From: Simmondsia chinensis
Lineage: Eukaryota; Streptophyta; Magnoliopsida; Caryophyllales; Simmondsiaceae
DNA length: 64,000 nucleotides
Assembly: GCA_018398585.1 (NCBI GenBank)
Contig: JAGTTD010000010.1
Location: forward strand, 4,047,501-4,111,500
Direction of reading: 5' to 3'
In this document: piece after piece, positions 32,770-44,099 of the stretch
Position numbering within the stretch: position 1 is the stretch's first letter
Layout of the letters: each line of letters starts with the position of its first letter
Program-made: the position numbers and the translations under genes
Notes under the pieces: model-generated
The model's input: only the letters and a program-made list of their open reading frames with translations
Databases searched by the model: none
Told to the model about the DNA's origin: nothing

Positions 32770-34048
32770 GGATGAGCTCACTAGGCACATCCAGAGATGT
32801 GTACCTTGGTGTATGCTTTTTGCAGATGACATAGTACTGATGGGGGAGTCGCGGGAAGAGATAAATAAGAAGCCGAAATTGTGGAGAGGGGTACTAGAGT
32901 CGAAGGGTTTACAACTAAGCAGAGCCAAGACCGAGCACATGGAACTCAAGTTCGATCCCTCTACCACGCTTAGCAGGGAAGACGTCAAGATTGGATCGGA
33001 GGCCATATCGAAGAAGGACAGATTCAGGTACTTGGGGTCCATGATACAGCACAACGGTGAAGTGGACGAGGATGTCAACAACCGGATTAAAGCGGGATGG
33101 CATAAGTGGAGGATGGCATCCGCGGTACTGTGTGACAGAAAGTTCCCCTTGAAGCTAAAGGGAAGATACTATAAGACAGTTGTGAGGCCAGCTATGATGT
33201 ATGAGACAGAGTGCAGGGTAATGAAGCAACAGCACACACAAAAGATGAAGGTGGCAGAGATGCGAATGCTGAGGTGGATGTATGGGCACACAAGAAAGGA
33301 TAGGATCAGAAACGACATCATAAGAGGCAAATTGGGAGTAGCCTCCATTGAAGATAAATTAAGGGAGCAATGTATGAGGTGGTTCGGACATGTTAGAAGG
33401 AGACCGGACAACGCTCCAGTGAGGAGATGCGAACAGCCCCTCACTACACTAGGCAGAAGAGGTAAAGGCAGGCCAAAGAAGAGATGGCTTGAGACAATCC
33501 GACAAGACCTCACCCACCTAAACCTTCGGGAGGAGATGACCTTAGATAGGACCCAATGGAGGGCTTGCATAAGGGTAATAGAGGCTCCGGTTAGAGTAGG
33601 GTAGCCCAACTTTTTAGTACTAGGCCTTGACATCCTCTTGGCACACGTAGGCTACATACTGGTTATCATGAGCTGTTACCTGCTACTTGTATACTATCTT
33701 TATCTCTATTCTCTAAGCTCTAATCTCTAATATCTATTCTCCATCTCTATCACTATCCTCTATCTCTTATCATTACCTTCTTCTTATCTATGATATGTGC
33801 CTGTTGTGGCTTGCTTTGAGTTTGTTGTTCTGCTCGTCGTGTGTTTGGCCCTACTCATGATTGATGCTATCCTGCTACCAGGTCTTTCGTTCTATGCTGC
33901 GGACTAGATTCTCAAGGTTGGGGGTCCTCGGAAACAGCCTCTCTTCAAGGTGGCCCCTTGAAGGGGGAAGGCTGCGTACATCTACCCTCCCAGACCCTGC
34001 TTATGCGGGAGCCCTTGGAGGCACTGGGTCTGTTGCTGTTGCTGTTAC
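32770..34048 (+). mobile_element. RTE-type LINE, 5'-truncated, open reading frame intact
   Basis: From the truncation point to the stop at 33602-33604 the frame is open for 278 codons. It starts within the reverse transcriptase palm (catalytic FADD near residue 18, encoded about 32818-32829) and runs through the C-terminal region ([64 protein letters not shown]). The 3' UTR is pyrimidine-rich (TCTCTAT repeats, 33700-33790), then the hairpin tail and a TTGCTG end. A 15-bp duplication with one mismatch (32755-32769, 34049-34063) fixes the ends. Endonuclease and the N-terminal part of RT are missing, so it cannot move itself. Confidence 0.92.
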
Positions 34049-34065
34049 ATTTAAATTAAAGGTCT

Positions 34066-34345
34066 CTATACTTTTAGTTGTATTAATTTAGCCTATGTAT
34101 AATTTATTTATGTCAATGTAATCTTTTGGTCAAATCGAAGTTAAGTTAATGATATAATTTTTGATAATACAATCATCTTAGATGTAAGTAACTCCTTACA
34201 AGTCTATCTGTTGACTCAATTTAATCCAAACCATTGCCTAATCATTTAAAATTTTAGCAACAATTTAAAATAAATTTTACTCTTATAACCAAATTGGCAC
34301 AATATTAGTTATACAAAGATTAAATTGATATAATTAAAAGTAGAA
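34066..34345. mobile_element. Small inverted-repeat DNA element
   Basis: Left CTATACTTTTAGTTGTATT faces right ATTGATATAATTAAAAGTAG, and the interiors also pair. Related to the element in front of the PPR gene (22204-22575). Non-coding. Confidence 0.5.
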
Positions 34346-35140
34346 GAAATAAATAAATAAATAAATATATATATAAATATATGTACATTTGTAAAAGGAA
34401 TTACAATTCAGGTATCGTGAGATTTGAGTAGTTATCATCTATGTATTCTGATATTTTAATATATATAATGAAATACCTTAATATATGAATATTTTTATAA
34501 CCTAGGTACCTTATGTCGAATTTTGATGAATTAGTGAAAGAATTCTATCAATTTTATAAAATGCGACTATGGTAAATAATTATGATATTACATATCAGTT
34601 ATGCCAATATTTTTTTCAAAAATTCAGTGACCTATGATAAAAAAAATTCATGAAATATTGATGTAAACTATTAACCTTGTCGTAATCATATGTTGTGTTA
34701 GTATTTTTTTTGAAAAAAATTATCCAATTATAATAAAATTACTAATAAATTATTGAAATTATATTCCATTTAGCATATTCTAATCAAAATCTATAAAATT
34801 TTTGATAAAATAATAAGTTCTAATTATCTAAATAATATAATATCAAAATACCTATTATAGATATTAAAATATCAAAATAGTTTGGTGATAAATGGTGAAA
34901 CCTCAATAGTCTAATCGATGATTTTCTATATCAATAAAACTTGTAGAAAATATTATGGTCTTACCTCAATGATAGAAGATAAATAAAGGATGGAGTATTA
35001 TCTTAAGATAAAAGCTCTGAAGTTTGATTTTTTTTCAAACCTCTTCTTAAAAAAATTTTATTTTAAAAGACTTCTATAATATGTGGTTCTCCAAATGGGC
35101 CGAAATTTACAAATGACTGGGTTCGTTATTACCGAATAAA
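34346..35140. other. AT-rich intergenic sequence
   Basis: No gene or element recognised. The last 40 bp lead into the GC-richer start of the SECE2 transcription unit. Confidence 0.5.
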
Positions 35141-35142
35141 AC

Positions 35143-35354
35143 TTGTATTTCGTCCTCCATGTCCAAAACCGCAGCAGTTCCTCTCTCTCTCTCTCTCTCT
35201 CGTCGACGCCGGAAACCACCGCCGGAGTTCAGCCGCTACTTAGTCTACCACCGTGCGGGCTCTTCCATAGCCACCACAGCACCGCCGCGGCAAAGACCGC
35301 GCTTTGCATTTCACCGGCCACCTAGGGTTTCATCTGTGGAGGATTTCTTTAATT
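35143..35354 (+). promoter_or_regulatory. Probable first (5' leader) exon of the SecE gene
   Basis: An abrupt GC-rich island in AT-rich DNA with a CT microsatellite (35178-35202), the leader motif CTAGGGTTT (35322-35330) and a possible donor CG/GTACCG at 35356. It holds an open frame from 35159 that is Arg/Pro/Ser-rich but does not join in frame to the later exons that were tested. It is read as a 5' UTR exon of the downstream SecE gene; a separate short gene is the alternative. Confidence 0.45.
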
Positions 35355-35369
35355 TAATCGGTACCGCAT

Positions 35370-36172
35370 GATTTCTCTCTGATTTTCTTCATGTTAATAA
35401 GCACTCATTCCTGTTCTCTATCTTCGCTTTTCTCTGTCAAATTCAAGTGTTGAAGCTGCTATCTCATTCCTGTTTCTCAAGTTTAGTCGAGTATATTGTT
35501 TTAGGGATTGAATTCTATCAGTTTGATTTAGTTTTAGTAAAGAGTAAAACTTGGAAAAACTAAGCAAAATTACCTAAGGCTATGTTTGGGTGCAACTGTT
35601 AGTGTTTAGCTGTTAGCTGATAGGCAATGTGTTTGATAAATTAGACGTTAAAGTTGGTGAATTATTGTAAAATTATAAATAAATTTTGATTATATAGAGT
35701 TTGAAAAGCTAAAAGTTAAATTGTTTAGCTTTTGAAAAGCTGTTTTTCAAAAGCTAAATGTCATGAGAAATGCTAACAACAAATTTTTTAGGAAATAGCG
35801 CTGTTAGCTGTTTAACTAGTCAAAAAGCTAAAAGCTATAAAAAACGCTATGAAAAATTGCTTGTCAAACCTAGCCTAGATCTAAAAATTAGGTGTCTTTG
35901 GTTGGCAAAGAGCAAGACGGGGAAAAAGCGAGACAAATCCGTGTAAAACTCAAGTTGTTCCACTTTTCCCAATTTATCCCTCAAAAATGGGAGAAAAAGT
36001 GAGTAAAACTTAGCATCACTCATGGACAAAAATCTAAAAATTAGTAAATCTAATTATAATACCCAAATTACTAAAATTTTTGGCTGCCAAAATTTATCTC
36101 CACCTTCACTAACATGTGAAAATTGGGAAAACTAAGAGAAGTGAAAAGTAAAAACCAAATAGTTTTTCCTAG
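35370..36172. other. Probable leader intron of the SecE gene, left part
   Basis: No coding signal. A possible small element with facing AGCTTTTTG / CAAAAAGCTA blocks lies at about 35580-35870 (tail AATTGCTTGTCAAACCTAG), resembling hAT- or Tourist-type MITE debris. Confidence 0.35.
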
Positions 36173-36181
36173 TTTTGATTT

Positions 36182-36720
36182 GAGTTATTTACATTTTAGT
36201 ACCCGATGTTTTTTAAAATAATAAAAAGGACCTTAACTTTCTTGAATTATTAAAAAGACCCCTAAGTTTTTGTCGTATTAATAAAAATGCCCCTAAGTTT
36301 TTATGGCATTAATAAAAAGGCTTCTCTCTGACATAATAAAGTCATTTTTAGTCGACAGAGCTGATGTGATGGCTGTGTTTTTATTAATGCTACAGTAAAA
36401 TGATAAAAACACTCTTTAAGAACCATATTTTGAAACAAATTAAGCGAAAATTGATAGCTTTTATATAACACAACTTCTCGAATTTTGTGCTTATAAAGTA
36501 ATAATAAAGGAGTTGAAGCATATTTTAGGTAATTTTAGTGTAACATTAATAAAAAGCATGTACCACGTCAACTCTGTCTTTGGAAAATGACGTCATCATG
36601 CTTGAGAGGGGCCTTTTTAGTGATATGACAAAAACTTAGGGCCCTTTTTAATAATTCAAAAAGGTCAGGGTTCTTTTTATTATTTTCAAAAATATCGGGG
36701 TACTAAAATGTAAATAACCC
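36182..36720. mobile_element. MULE-like 539-bp foldback element
   Basis: Termini GAGTTATTTACATTTTAGTA and TACTAAAATGTAAATAACCC form long inverted repeats whose steps (AATAATAAAAAGGACC, AATTATTAAAAAGACCC, TTAATAAAAA) are mirrored. The 9-bp duplication TTTTGATTT / TTTTGCTTT (36173-36181, 36721-36729) flanks it. Same length as 21057-21595. It appears to sit in the leader intron of the SecE gene. Confidence 0.85.
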
Positions 36721-36729
36721 TTTTGCTTT

Positions 36730-38096
36730 TTTCTAGTTTTGATCAGTTTTAGTCACTAATTTTCAAACCAAACTGAAGGTAAAGGATTATGCAATAATCC
36801 TGTTAGTTTATCAAGCATACTGTTAAAAATTTAGCTTGTTTTAAATTCTATTCAAAAAATTCTTAGGGTTACATTTATAATCAGCTGGATCTGTCTTTGA
36901 AGTTTATCTTTCCATTTTCATTGGTGTGATGAGGGTTTCTGTTCGAGAAAAAGCCTCAAAATTTTTCGTAGATTGAGTTAAATCTATAGTTGATGGAATA
37001 CTTGATTGTTGATCCTTGTAATATTTGGGCAAATGCACCATGCATTTCGTAATATTAAGAAATTTAAACCGTTTGTGTGTGGGTATATATGTATATAAAA
37101 AGTTATTTAATATGACAAAATACATTGTGCACTTGTTTTTAACAAATGCACTAGATCCTTATCCATAGTATTTCTTATGTGACCGCCTAATGCTTACCGC
37201 CTTGGTGTGCGCTTGTCTCCATTGGTTCAAGAATCAATTATTCCAAGGCTTAAGCTGTTAAGGACCATGAATGGTTTTACATTATGACATATGTACCTTC
37301 ACACTAACGCCCACGGCATGAAATTTATGCGGATTGTGCCCAAACCTACATCATATATCCTAATATTGAATTATATCAATACTAAAAAGCAAAGCTCATT
37401 GAGATTTCAATTCATTAACACTAATCCAAGTACCGATTATCCCAAAAGTTTAAGCAGTTAGGTGAATTCCCACTAGCGGTTTTGTACTATAACACCATCG
37501 TTGACATACAGTTGTTGTTACCCAATTTCTGTTGAGGTTTTATTTGGCTTTTTGGAATTTCATCAGGTTAACTACTAGAAGCAATCCTTGTTGAATCACC
37601 CAATTTTGAATCTCTTATCTCATTGTAAATTGTTAATTGCAGCTAAGAATTAGAATTCTTCTCAGTTTCCTGATTGTATATTGATCATGTACTATGACAA
37701 CATTACCATGGGAGCTCCGAAATACAATTTGACCTTTGCTGCTATTTTCGTTCTTTGTACTTGACATTATGATCTTATCTAGTTTATAAATGCTTGTGAA
37801 ATCCTGTCTGGGTTATTTCTTGGAAGAGTTGAAAGAAAAGAAAATCATACGCGTTTCCCGTTTTACTGAATAACTTCAGTGGCCGATGAGCAGTCTTTGT
37901 GTTATTACAATCAACATAAGTTTTTTCCCCCTTTCAAAAGAATTAACTCTCTCTTTGTGTCTGACAGCATATATAAGTCGCTTTCCAAGGATGGCCTCTC
38001 TTTCTTCCCTGATGTCAAATTACACAGGTTCTCACTTCTTGACCTTTCAGAATCTTAGAATATTGTCCAAGAGACATTGCGTAGGATCTCAATTCT
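36730..38096. other. Sequence between the leader exon and the SecE coding exons
   Basis: Non-coding for the most part. At 37991 an ATG opens a transit-peptide-like frame (MASLSSLMSNYTG...) that ends at a TAG at 38126, one frame away from the SecE coding frame; see the SecE entry. Confidence 0.4.
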
Positions 38097-41000
38097 ATGT
38101 ATTCCATCTTCGTAGTTTCCACTCATAGATGCTGTTCAATGCCGTCATCCCGATGTCCAACTCATATTCAATCTGGAACAAGAGACTACCTGGCAATCAA
38201 ATCGGTAAACAAACGGGTAAAATTTATGTCTCATTCTGATGCTACAAGGTTTATGATATTTGCGTGTATCCGTTAAGGTCATGTTGTATATTGCTGTATT
38301 TGTAACTGGTTTTGATTATAGTGGAGCGTCTCCTCTAGTTCTATGGGGTTGTGGACTAGGACCATCGTTTTAGGATCTGAACCACGTGGATTCAGTGTGT
38401 TTTGTTTTAATCTTGTTTCCTTTTGTTGTATTCTTTCATTTTCATTTGTATAATCGCCAAAATCTTGTAGACCTCGGTCGAAGTTTGCAGTACCAAAAGC
38501 ATAAAAAGTTCAGATAACAATCCAATTTCTTGGATGAAATAACGGAATGAATACCCACATTTCATACACCCATTCTTGTTATATTATTCCTCTCACTGAG
38601 ATTCTTTTACTAGGATAATCATTTTAGCAGGCAGATCCGAAGTCATTGGACAATATAGGACATGACCATATTGCATTGACCGGCCACTGACACAGAGTTT
38701 GCGTTGTTTTTGTTTTTTTACGTGGCGTTAACTTATCTCTTCTCTTTCATTTTGCCAGATTCAGAGGCAAAAGACTCAATGCAGTCACGTAGAGCGTCTT
38801 CATCCAGGATATGCCACGTCTAGGGGGAGAAGCTATGACAATTTGAACTTTAATGATGAATTCCATGAGGATCCATTTTGGTTACACTTTCTCAAAGAAG
38901 CATTCAGGTACTTGTATTAAATTAAATAGAGGCTGTTATTTAACATAGTAAATATTGAGGTAGCCGTTATATGATTGGCCATTATGTGACAATGCTCTTG
39001 CATATATTGTGTTCTACTTAGGAGAAAATAGTTATATGTTAAAAACTATCAAAGAAGCAAAAACATATTTATATAGTTATCCATCCAAAGTTTTGTGAAC
39101 GTAAAGCTTAAAAGCAAGGTATTCCATATAATATTAGGTATCCATTATACGATTGGCCATTACGTGACAATACTTTTGCATGTATTCTATTTTATTTACT
39201 AAAACATATTATATGTTAAATACTGTTAGATGACTAAAAACATATATAGTTATTCATTCAAAGCTTTGTGAACATGTAAGTTTAAAAGCAACTTATGCTC
39301 CACTGAAAGGAAAAGCCCAACGTGGTCACCACAATGTGTCGCATAGCACCCGCAGCACCTCTCTTTGGCAATGACGCGACTGCATAATTGTTATGCAGCT
39401 GAAAACCGCAAGTTGATTCCATGGGTACTTGTACTATGGAGATACATTTTATGTTCAATTTGCTTAGAAACTTGCAGTTACCCCATCTTCATCTTATGCT
39501 CACAATGCGCGCAGATGACATAATAACAGCTAAATTCAGCAACTGACTGTAGATCCGCACTTTTCTTTCAGGTCACTGAAATCGTTATTCGCTTTTCTTG
39601 CTGAGCAGCCTAGTGAGCTAAAGTACATAGAATGGCCAAGTTTCCAGGATACGGTGCGTGTCAAAAGTGTTCAAATAAATTTTTCTTTCTCCATGGACTT
39701 AAGATTATTTGGCATTACGAAAACGTTGTGTGTCCATGTTTATAGTAAACTTGGACACGGTCTTGAGAAGTGTATCGATTCTAAAGCTTGCCGAGAAAAC
39801 TCACAAATTCATGAAGAGTTACGGTTGCCATATTCATATTAGCGGGCTTAGAGAATTTGGAACTACGATTATCGTAAGGCCTGAACTTTAATAGTGGTGA
39901 AACACTAGACCGAGATGTGTTATTGATGATTGTATGTAAGGATATAGATTGGATCACGAGCCAACTCGTCATAAAGTTCAAAAAGCTCGGCTTGTTTCGA
40001 GCCCGAGCTGAGCCGAGCCGAGCCAACTCGTTGTGCTTATCAAGCCGAGCCCGAGCCTCATGAAGCTTGAGATTGAGCCTACGCAAGTTTATGTTAATAT
40101 AACTTATCAGCTTGAATATGTCCAATTAAGCCAAATTTGAGTCTAAATAAGGCAAGCTTAAGCCTAAATGAACCAAGATTGAGATTAAATGAGCATAAAA
40201 TTCGCAAGCTTAGTTTGGACCTAATCGAATGAGGTTTGAGCTCAGCCGAGCGAAGTCAAGCTCAATCTTGAAGTTTTCGAGCTGGGCGACTTTCCAAGTG
40301 ATTTAAATGTAAACGAGTCGAGCCTCGATCAAGACATGCTTAGACTCGGATTAGCTCAAATACATCCTAATTTGCAACTGTCCAACATAGGGGTGTAATC
40401 GAGTTGAGTTGGGCCGAGTAACTAGTACTTGACTCGAACTCAATTCACTACACTGGTACTCAAACTCGATTCGAGTAGTTAATTTTGCTCGAATTTGAAC
40501 TCGATTAACTGTTCAAGCACTCGACTCGAGGACTCGTTTATTGTGCATATGAACATTCAACAAATTAGCCCCATTATAATATTACTCCATACACTCGAAT
40601 ATTAGTTATGCTCAGTTTGGTTACTCAATTGTTGCTCACACTATATTTGAACATAACATCCATAAATCATCGATATAAACACCTAAGTTTCAAAAAATAG
40701 AAGCAAACCAAATATTGCCAGTTATAAGAAACACAAGGTTCTTTCATTCCACCACAAATATAGCATGTCATCCTTTACAAGAAATTCAAACTTCTTTCTT
40801 TTATTTTACCGTTAATGTCACAAGCCAAGAGAATAATACATTGGAAATACTTCATACGAGTCGAGTATCGAGTCGAGTAACTCGTTTATTAATCAGGTAT
40901 CTTTTGATACTCGAACTCGGTTAATTCGAGTTTGAATCAAGTTTTATTCGAGATACTCGCGAGCGGCTTAGATCATTTACACCCCTAGTCCAGCATACAG

Positions 41001-41152
41001 TTAAGATCTGAATGTTCCTTGGTTTCTTTGAAATGCAGCTCAAGACAGCAACCCTGACGCTTGCACTCGTAGCGCTGCTAATCGTCGCGCTATCTTCTGT
41101 TGATTCTGCTCTCTCCTATCTGTTCGCTCTCCTGCTGCGTAGAACTTCCTGA
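38097..41152 (+). CDS. SECE2: SecE-type preprotein translocase subunit, plastid-type
   Basis: Four coding exons (38097-38204, 38759-38907, 39572-39653, 41039-41152), all GT-AG and in frame, give about 150 residues. SecE clamps the SecY/SCY channel in a membrane. The end shows the SecE signature: an amphipathic helix with LAEQPSELKYIEWPSFQDTL (the E-x-x-x-x-x-W-P-S core), then one membrane span ATLTLALVALLIVALSSV, and a short RRT tail. Residues 1-95 are basic with few acids early on, consistent with an organelle presequence. Gene order with the next two genes matches, from memory, Arabidopsis SECE2 (At4g38490), the envelope partner of SCY2. The start is uncertain: ATG 38097 or 38139 in frame; a better-looking presequence at 37991 is out of frame by one base. 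Intron 3 hosts DNA elements. Confidence 0.75.
39940..40371. mobile_element. CGAGCC-rich DNA element in SecE intron 3
   Basis: The first 100 bp repeat GAGCC / CGAGC motifs and the last 150 bp repeat GAGC / AGCTC motifs; facing ends are about AGGATATAGATTGG and AGCTCAAATACATCCTAA. No duplication recognised. Possibly a subterminal-repeat DNA element related in style to the ACTCGA family beside it. Confidence 0.4.
40389..40987 (+). mobile_element. ACTCGA-rich MULE-like element, complete
   Basis: Ends AGGGGTGTAATCGAG and CATTTACACCCCTA are inverted copies; both subterminal regions carry dense ACTCGA/TCGAGT motifs around an AT-rich core. The 9-bp duplication GTCCAACAT / GTCCAGCAT (40380-40388, 40988-40996) suggests Mutator-type movement. 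599 bp, non-coding. Its right end lies 51 bp before the last SecE exon. Confidence 0.85.
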
Positions 41153-41560
41153 CGCATTCACCATCGGTGTCACCTCAAGGCCACACTGTCAGGAATAACG
41201 ACGACTAACCCGATAGCATCCATAGCTGAATTTGGCTATCTTGTTTCAAGGAGCTTGGGGATTCTGAGCACCAAAAAGGCAATTTTACAGTTGCTGATGG
41301 TGGTTCAAATAAGCCTGCAAGATATTGGCTTTCTGAGTAACAGAGCAGCCCATTTAATGGCGGAGCTCTATTTTTGTGAGGCTTGTACTCACCATTGTGG
41401 TTTGATCCTCCTCGTGAACTATCGTATGCAATTCTCGATGATTTGAATGGGTTGTCTCCGTTGGCCTTTTGTTGTTGATTTAAAAAAAAAAAAAAAAAGA
41501 AATATTGGCGTTCTGGGTTGAAGCAGGATAAGTAACTCTGGTTTCCATTGATTTATCCCT
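41153..41560 (+). other. SecE 3' UTR and downstream sequence
   Basis: Presumed 3' UTR of the SecE gene; GC content falls towards an A-run at 41482-41498. No further gene is seen. Confidence 0.4.
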
Positions 41561-41775
41561 TGTTTGGTAACAGGATAATGGGGTTTAAAACTCTTACCCT
41601 ATTTTAATAAGGGTAATGGGGCTCATTACCCCCTTTACCCCATTTTCTTTAACCGATAAATTGGGGTTAAAGGGGGTAAAGAAAATTTTTTAATAAATTT
41701 TGGACAGTTTTACTTTTATTTTAATTATAACTTTCTTTATTCATATTCTTTTACCCAATTGCCAAACAAAGGTAA
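41560..41775. mobile_element. GGGGTAA-rich MITE
   Basis: Facing ends CCTTGTTTGGTAACAGGATA and ACCCAATTGCCAAACAAAGG enclose GGGTAATGGGG / CCCCTTTACCCC blocks. Related copies or pieces lie at about 21690-21880, 58745-58925 and 59870-60145 (ends CCAAACGGGGG). TTTGG/CCAAA termini suggest the Harbinger group. Confidence 0.6.
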
Positions 41776-41856
41776 CCTATTTATTCCTCTGAATTTGATG
41801 TATCTAAACAATGGTAGGATATTATCTTACCTTCCACCTCCTTTACTCAGCTGTTA

Positions 41857-42387
41857 AGGATAGCAATGGGATGGGTAACACCCGTTACCAGGGGGTATCC
41901 GCCCCGTTTGGGGCTAGATGAGGCATACCCGTCACGGGTATGGGGCGGGTACGAGTATAGGCTTGTACCCACCCCGCCCCGTACCCACATGTACCCGCCC
42001 CCCCTCATACCTGCATATACCTGCCTTGTAATCACATATTAGAGTTACCTGTTGTGTTATTTATATAAAATATTTCTTATGCAATTTGTAAGTATAAATT
42101 TATGGTTATTATTGAAGAGAAAAAGGAAAGAATTTATGGGTAATAAATTAGACATGAATAGGTAACAAGGCGGGTATGAAGCGGGTAAGGGTGAGCAGGG
42201 GCGGGTAATGGGTACCCGTGGGTAATGGGGCGGGTACGGGTATGGGTTTGTACCCAGCCAGGGCGGGTACGGATACCCACTTCATATCTATGGCGGGTAA
42301 TGGAGCGGGTACGGGTATAGAATTTGGGTGACGGGTACAGGTATGGAGGAGGCGCCCCCCGCCCCGCCCCGCCCCATTACCATCCCT
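41857..42387. mobile_element. GGGTA-rich hAT-like element, complete
   Basis: Ends AAGGATAGCAATGGG-type and CCATTACCATCCCT are inverted; both flanks of the core carry many GCGGGTA/TACCCGC motifs (41880-42010 and 42170-42370). The 8-bp duplication AGCTGTTA / AGTTGTTA (41849-41856, 42388-42395) fits the hAT superfamily. Non-coding, 531 bp. Confidence 0.8.
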
Positions 42388-42527
42388 AGTTGTTAGATTA
42401 GGCATTAAAGGTTTTCTGGACATCCTTTAATAACGACTATTTTTTATGTGTAACTATCCATTTCCTATTTCTGGTAACTCGCTAACAAGAAAGTAGATTT
42501 TATAAATATTTTTTCGGTTTTTGCCTT

Positions 42528-42625
42528 TTAGAGTTAGGGATCCTTAGGAAACAGTCTTTCTTCGGGATAGACCCTCTCCAAACCTTGCCTTGACTAGAGC
42601 CCTTCGAGGCATTGGGTCTTTTGTT
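42528..42625 (+). mobile_element. LINE/SINE-tail fragment
   Basis: GGAAACAGTCTTTCTTCGGG, then AGAGCCCTTCGAGGCATTGG and a TTGTTG-type end; the hairpin 3' arm is deleted. No duplication recognised. Confidence 0.6.
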
Positions 42626-42639
42626 GTTCTCGTCTCTAG

Positions 42640-43396
42640 CAATGAGGTGGTTACTTAAGAGTCGTCATTATTTAGCATCCGTTACAAAAATCCTTCAAAC
42701 ATTAGGTCATCTTTGGGCTGGTTTGTTATTGCGAAATTTGTATTACTTGAATTTTTAAGAAACTACAAATCAGGTTTTTAAAATAATTTTTTTTTTTAAG
42801 TTTTCACTAAAACTAAGGAAAAATTGAAGATAGAAATCAAAAACCTAAAAAAATGTTTCTAAATTCTAATTGTTAGTTCTTAGAAACTGGAGAAAATGAT
42901 ACCAAATAGGCTCTTAGCATACTAAAAATTGGAAGATATCATGATTTCATAGGCTTAACGATCCTTTGTTATATGTTAATTGTGATGAGATACATGTCAT
43001 TTATAACTACGTAATTTGATATTGTACTGCTCATCTATAAAACTGTTAAAGGCCGACATGAACACAATATGATATGACTTAACACGACGTAGAAAAATTG
43101 AGAAAATATGTTGGTTTGATTAGAGTTGAGCATGATCTTTTTATAAAAAAAATTTTTTTTTAAACACTAGGCGAACATGATTTGTTATTATTTTGATAAG
43201 TGTTGGGTCTAACCCATAATTTTAGTTTGTTTTGTGAGTTTAAAATAAAAGGAAGAAAAAAGAAAAAAAAAAAGATACTAGTAAAATTTGCTTGTTTGAT
43301 ATTTAAGCTGAAATTTAGAAGATTAGATTAGACAGATATCAATTTAGAATTAATTTTGGTTGTCTTTAATTTTGATTTTAACTTTGACTTTCAACA
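42640..43396. other. AT-rich intergenic sequence
   Basis: No gene. A facing pair TCATCTTTGGGCTGGTTTG and GATACCAAATAGGCTCTTAG (about 42707-42918) suggests a small Tourist-like MITE of about 210 bp. Confidence 0.4.
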
Positions 43397-43397
43397 T

Positions 43398-44098
43398 GCT
43401 ACATATTAAAGGAGCTTCCTTCCCGATGGTAATTAGCAATGAGTGAAATAACTCCTATGGTATATAAGATGGTATGTTTCTTTTTTACCTACCTACGTGG
43501 GATTGTATCAATCCACCACGCTTCGCAACCATCGTCCTCGATGGCTTCATTCTATGTAACTTCACTCTGAGTAGGTAACCATTTTCTCTCATAGATATCT
43601 TTACTCTATTCTAGGTAGCCTTCTCCCAGATAGCCCTTTTCAAAACTTGGGCTCGTAACATGTGGCTTGATTCACTTCTTTTTTTGCTCAATATTTTGAC
43701 TTGTATCAAACCACCATGCACCGTAATCATTGTTCTCGACGACTTCACTCTTGATAGTTTCACTCGGAGTAAGTAGCCCTTTTTCGCCTAATAGACGGCT
43801 TCACTCTACTCTAGATTGCCCTTTCCGAAACTTGGGCCCGTTACATGTGGCTTGTCAAGCACAACCATTGTGCACGGTCCATCCCATACCAAACTGAGTA
43901 GGAATTCAAAGCAGGGTCTATCCCATACCAAACCGTGCTACTTGGAATCGATCCGAGGATCGATGATTCTGATACCATTGTTACATACCAAAGGAGGTTC
44001 CATCTTAAAACCAATTGGCAATGAGTAGAGTAGCTCCCATGATATATAAGATGGTATATTTCTTTTCCACCCACCTATGTGGGATTGTATCACAACAT
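43398..44098 (-). mobile_element. TRIM (miniature LTR retrotransposon)
   Basis: Two direct repeats of roughly 110 bp (43398-43505 and 43981-44098) share GGTATATAAGATGGTAT and CTA.GTGGGATTGTATCA. Next to the right repeat, on the minus strand, a primer-binding site TGGTATCAGA (43969-43978) shows the element reads leftwards. The 470-bp interior has no frame of note and contains two diverged copies of a CTTCACTC...AACTTGGGCCCGT segment. Ends are approximate. Confidence 0.7.
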
Positions 44099-44099
44099 G

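Noticed and set aside
35159..35371. Stand-alone 70-residue Arg/Pro-rich protein
   Set aside because: It lies in a GC-rich leader-like island and does not join in frame to the SecE exons tested; a 5' UTR reading is simpler, though not proven.
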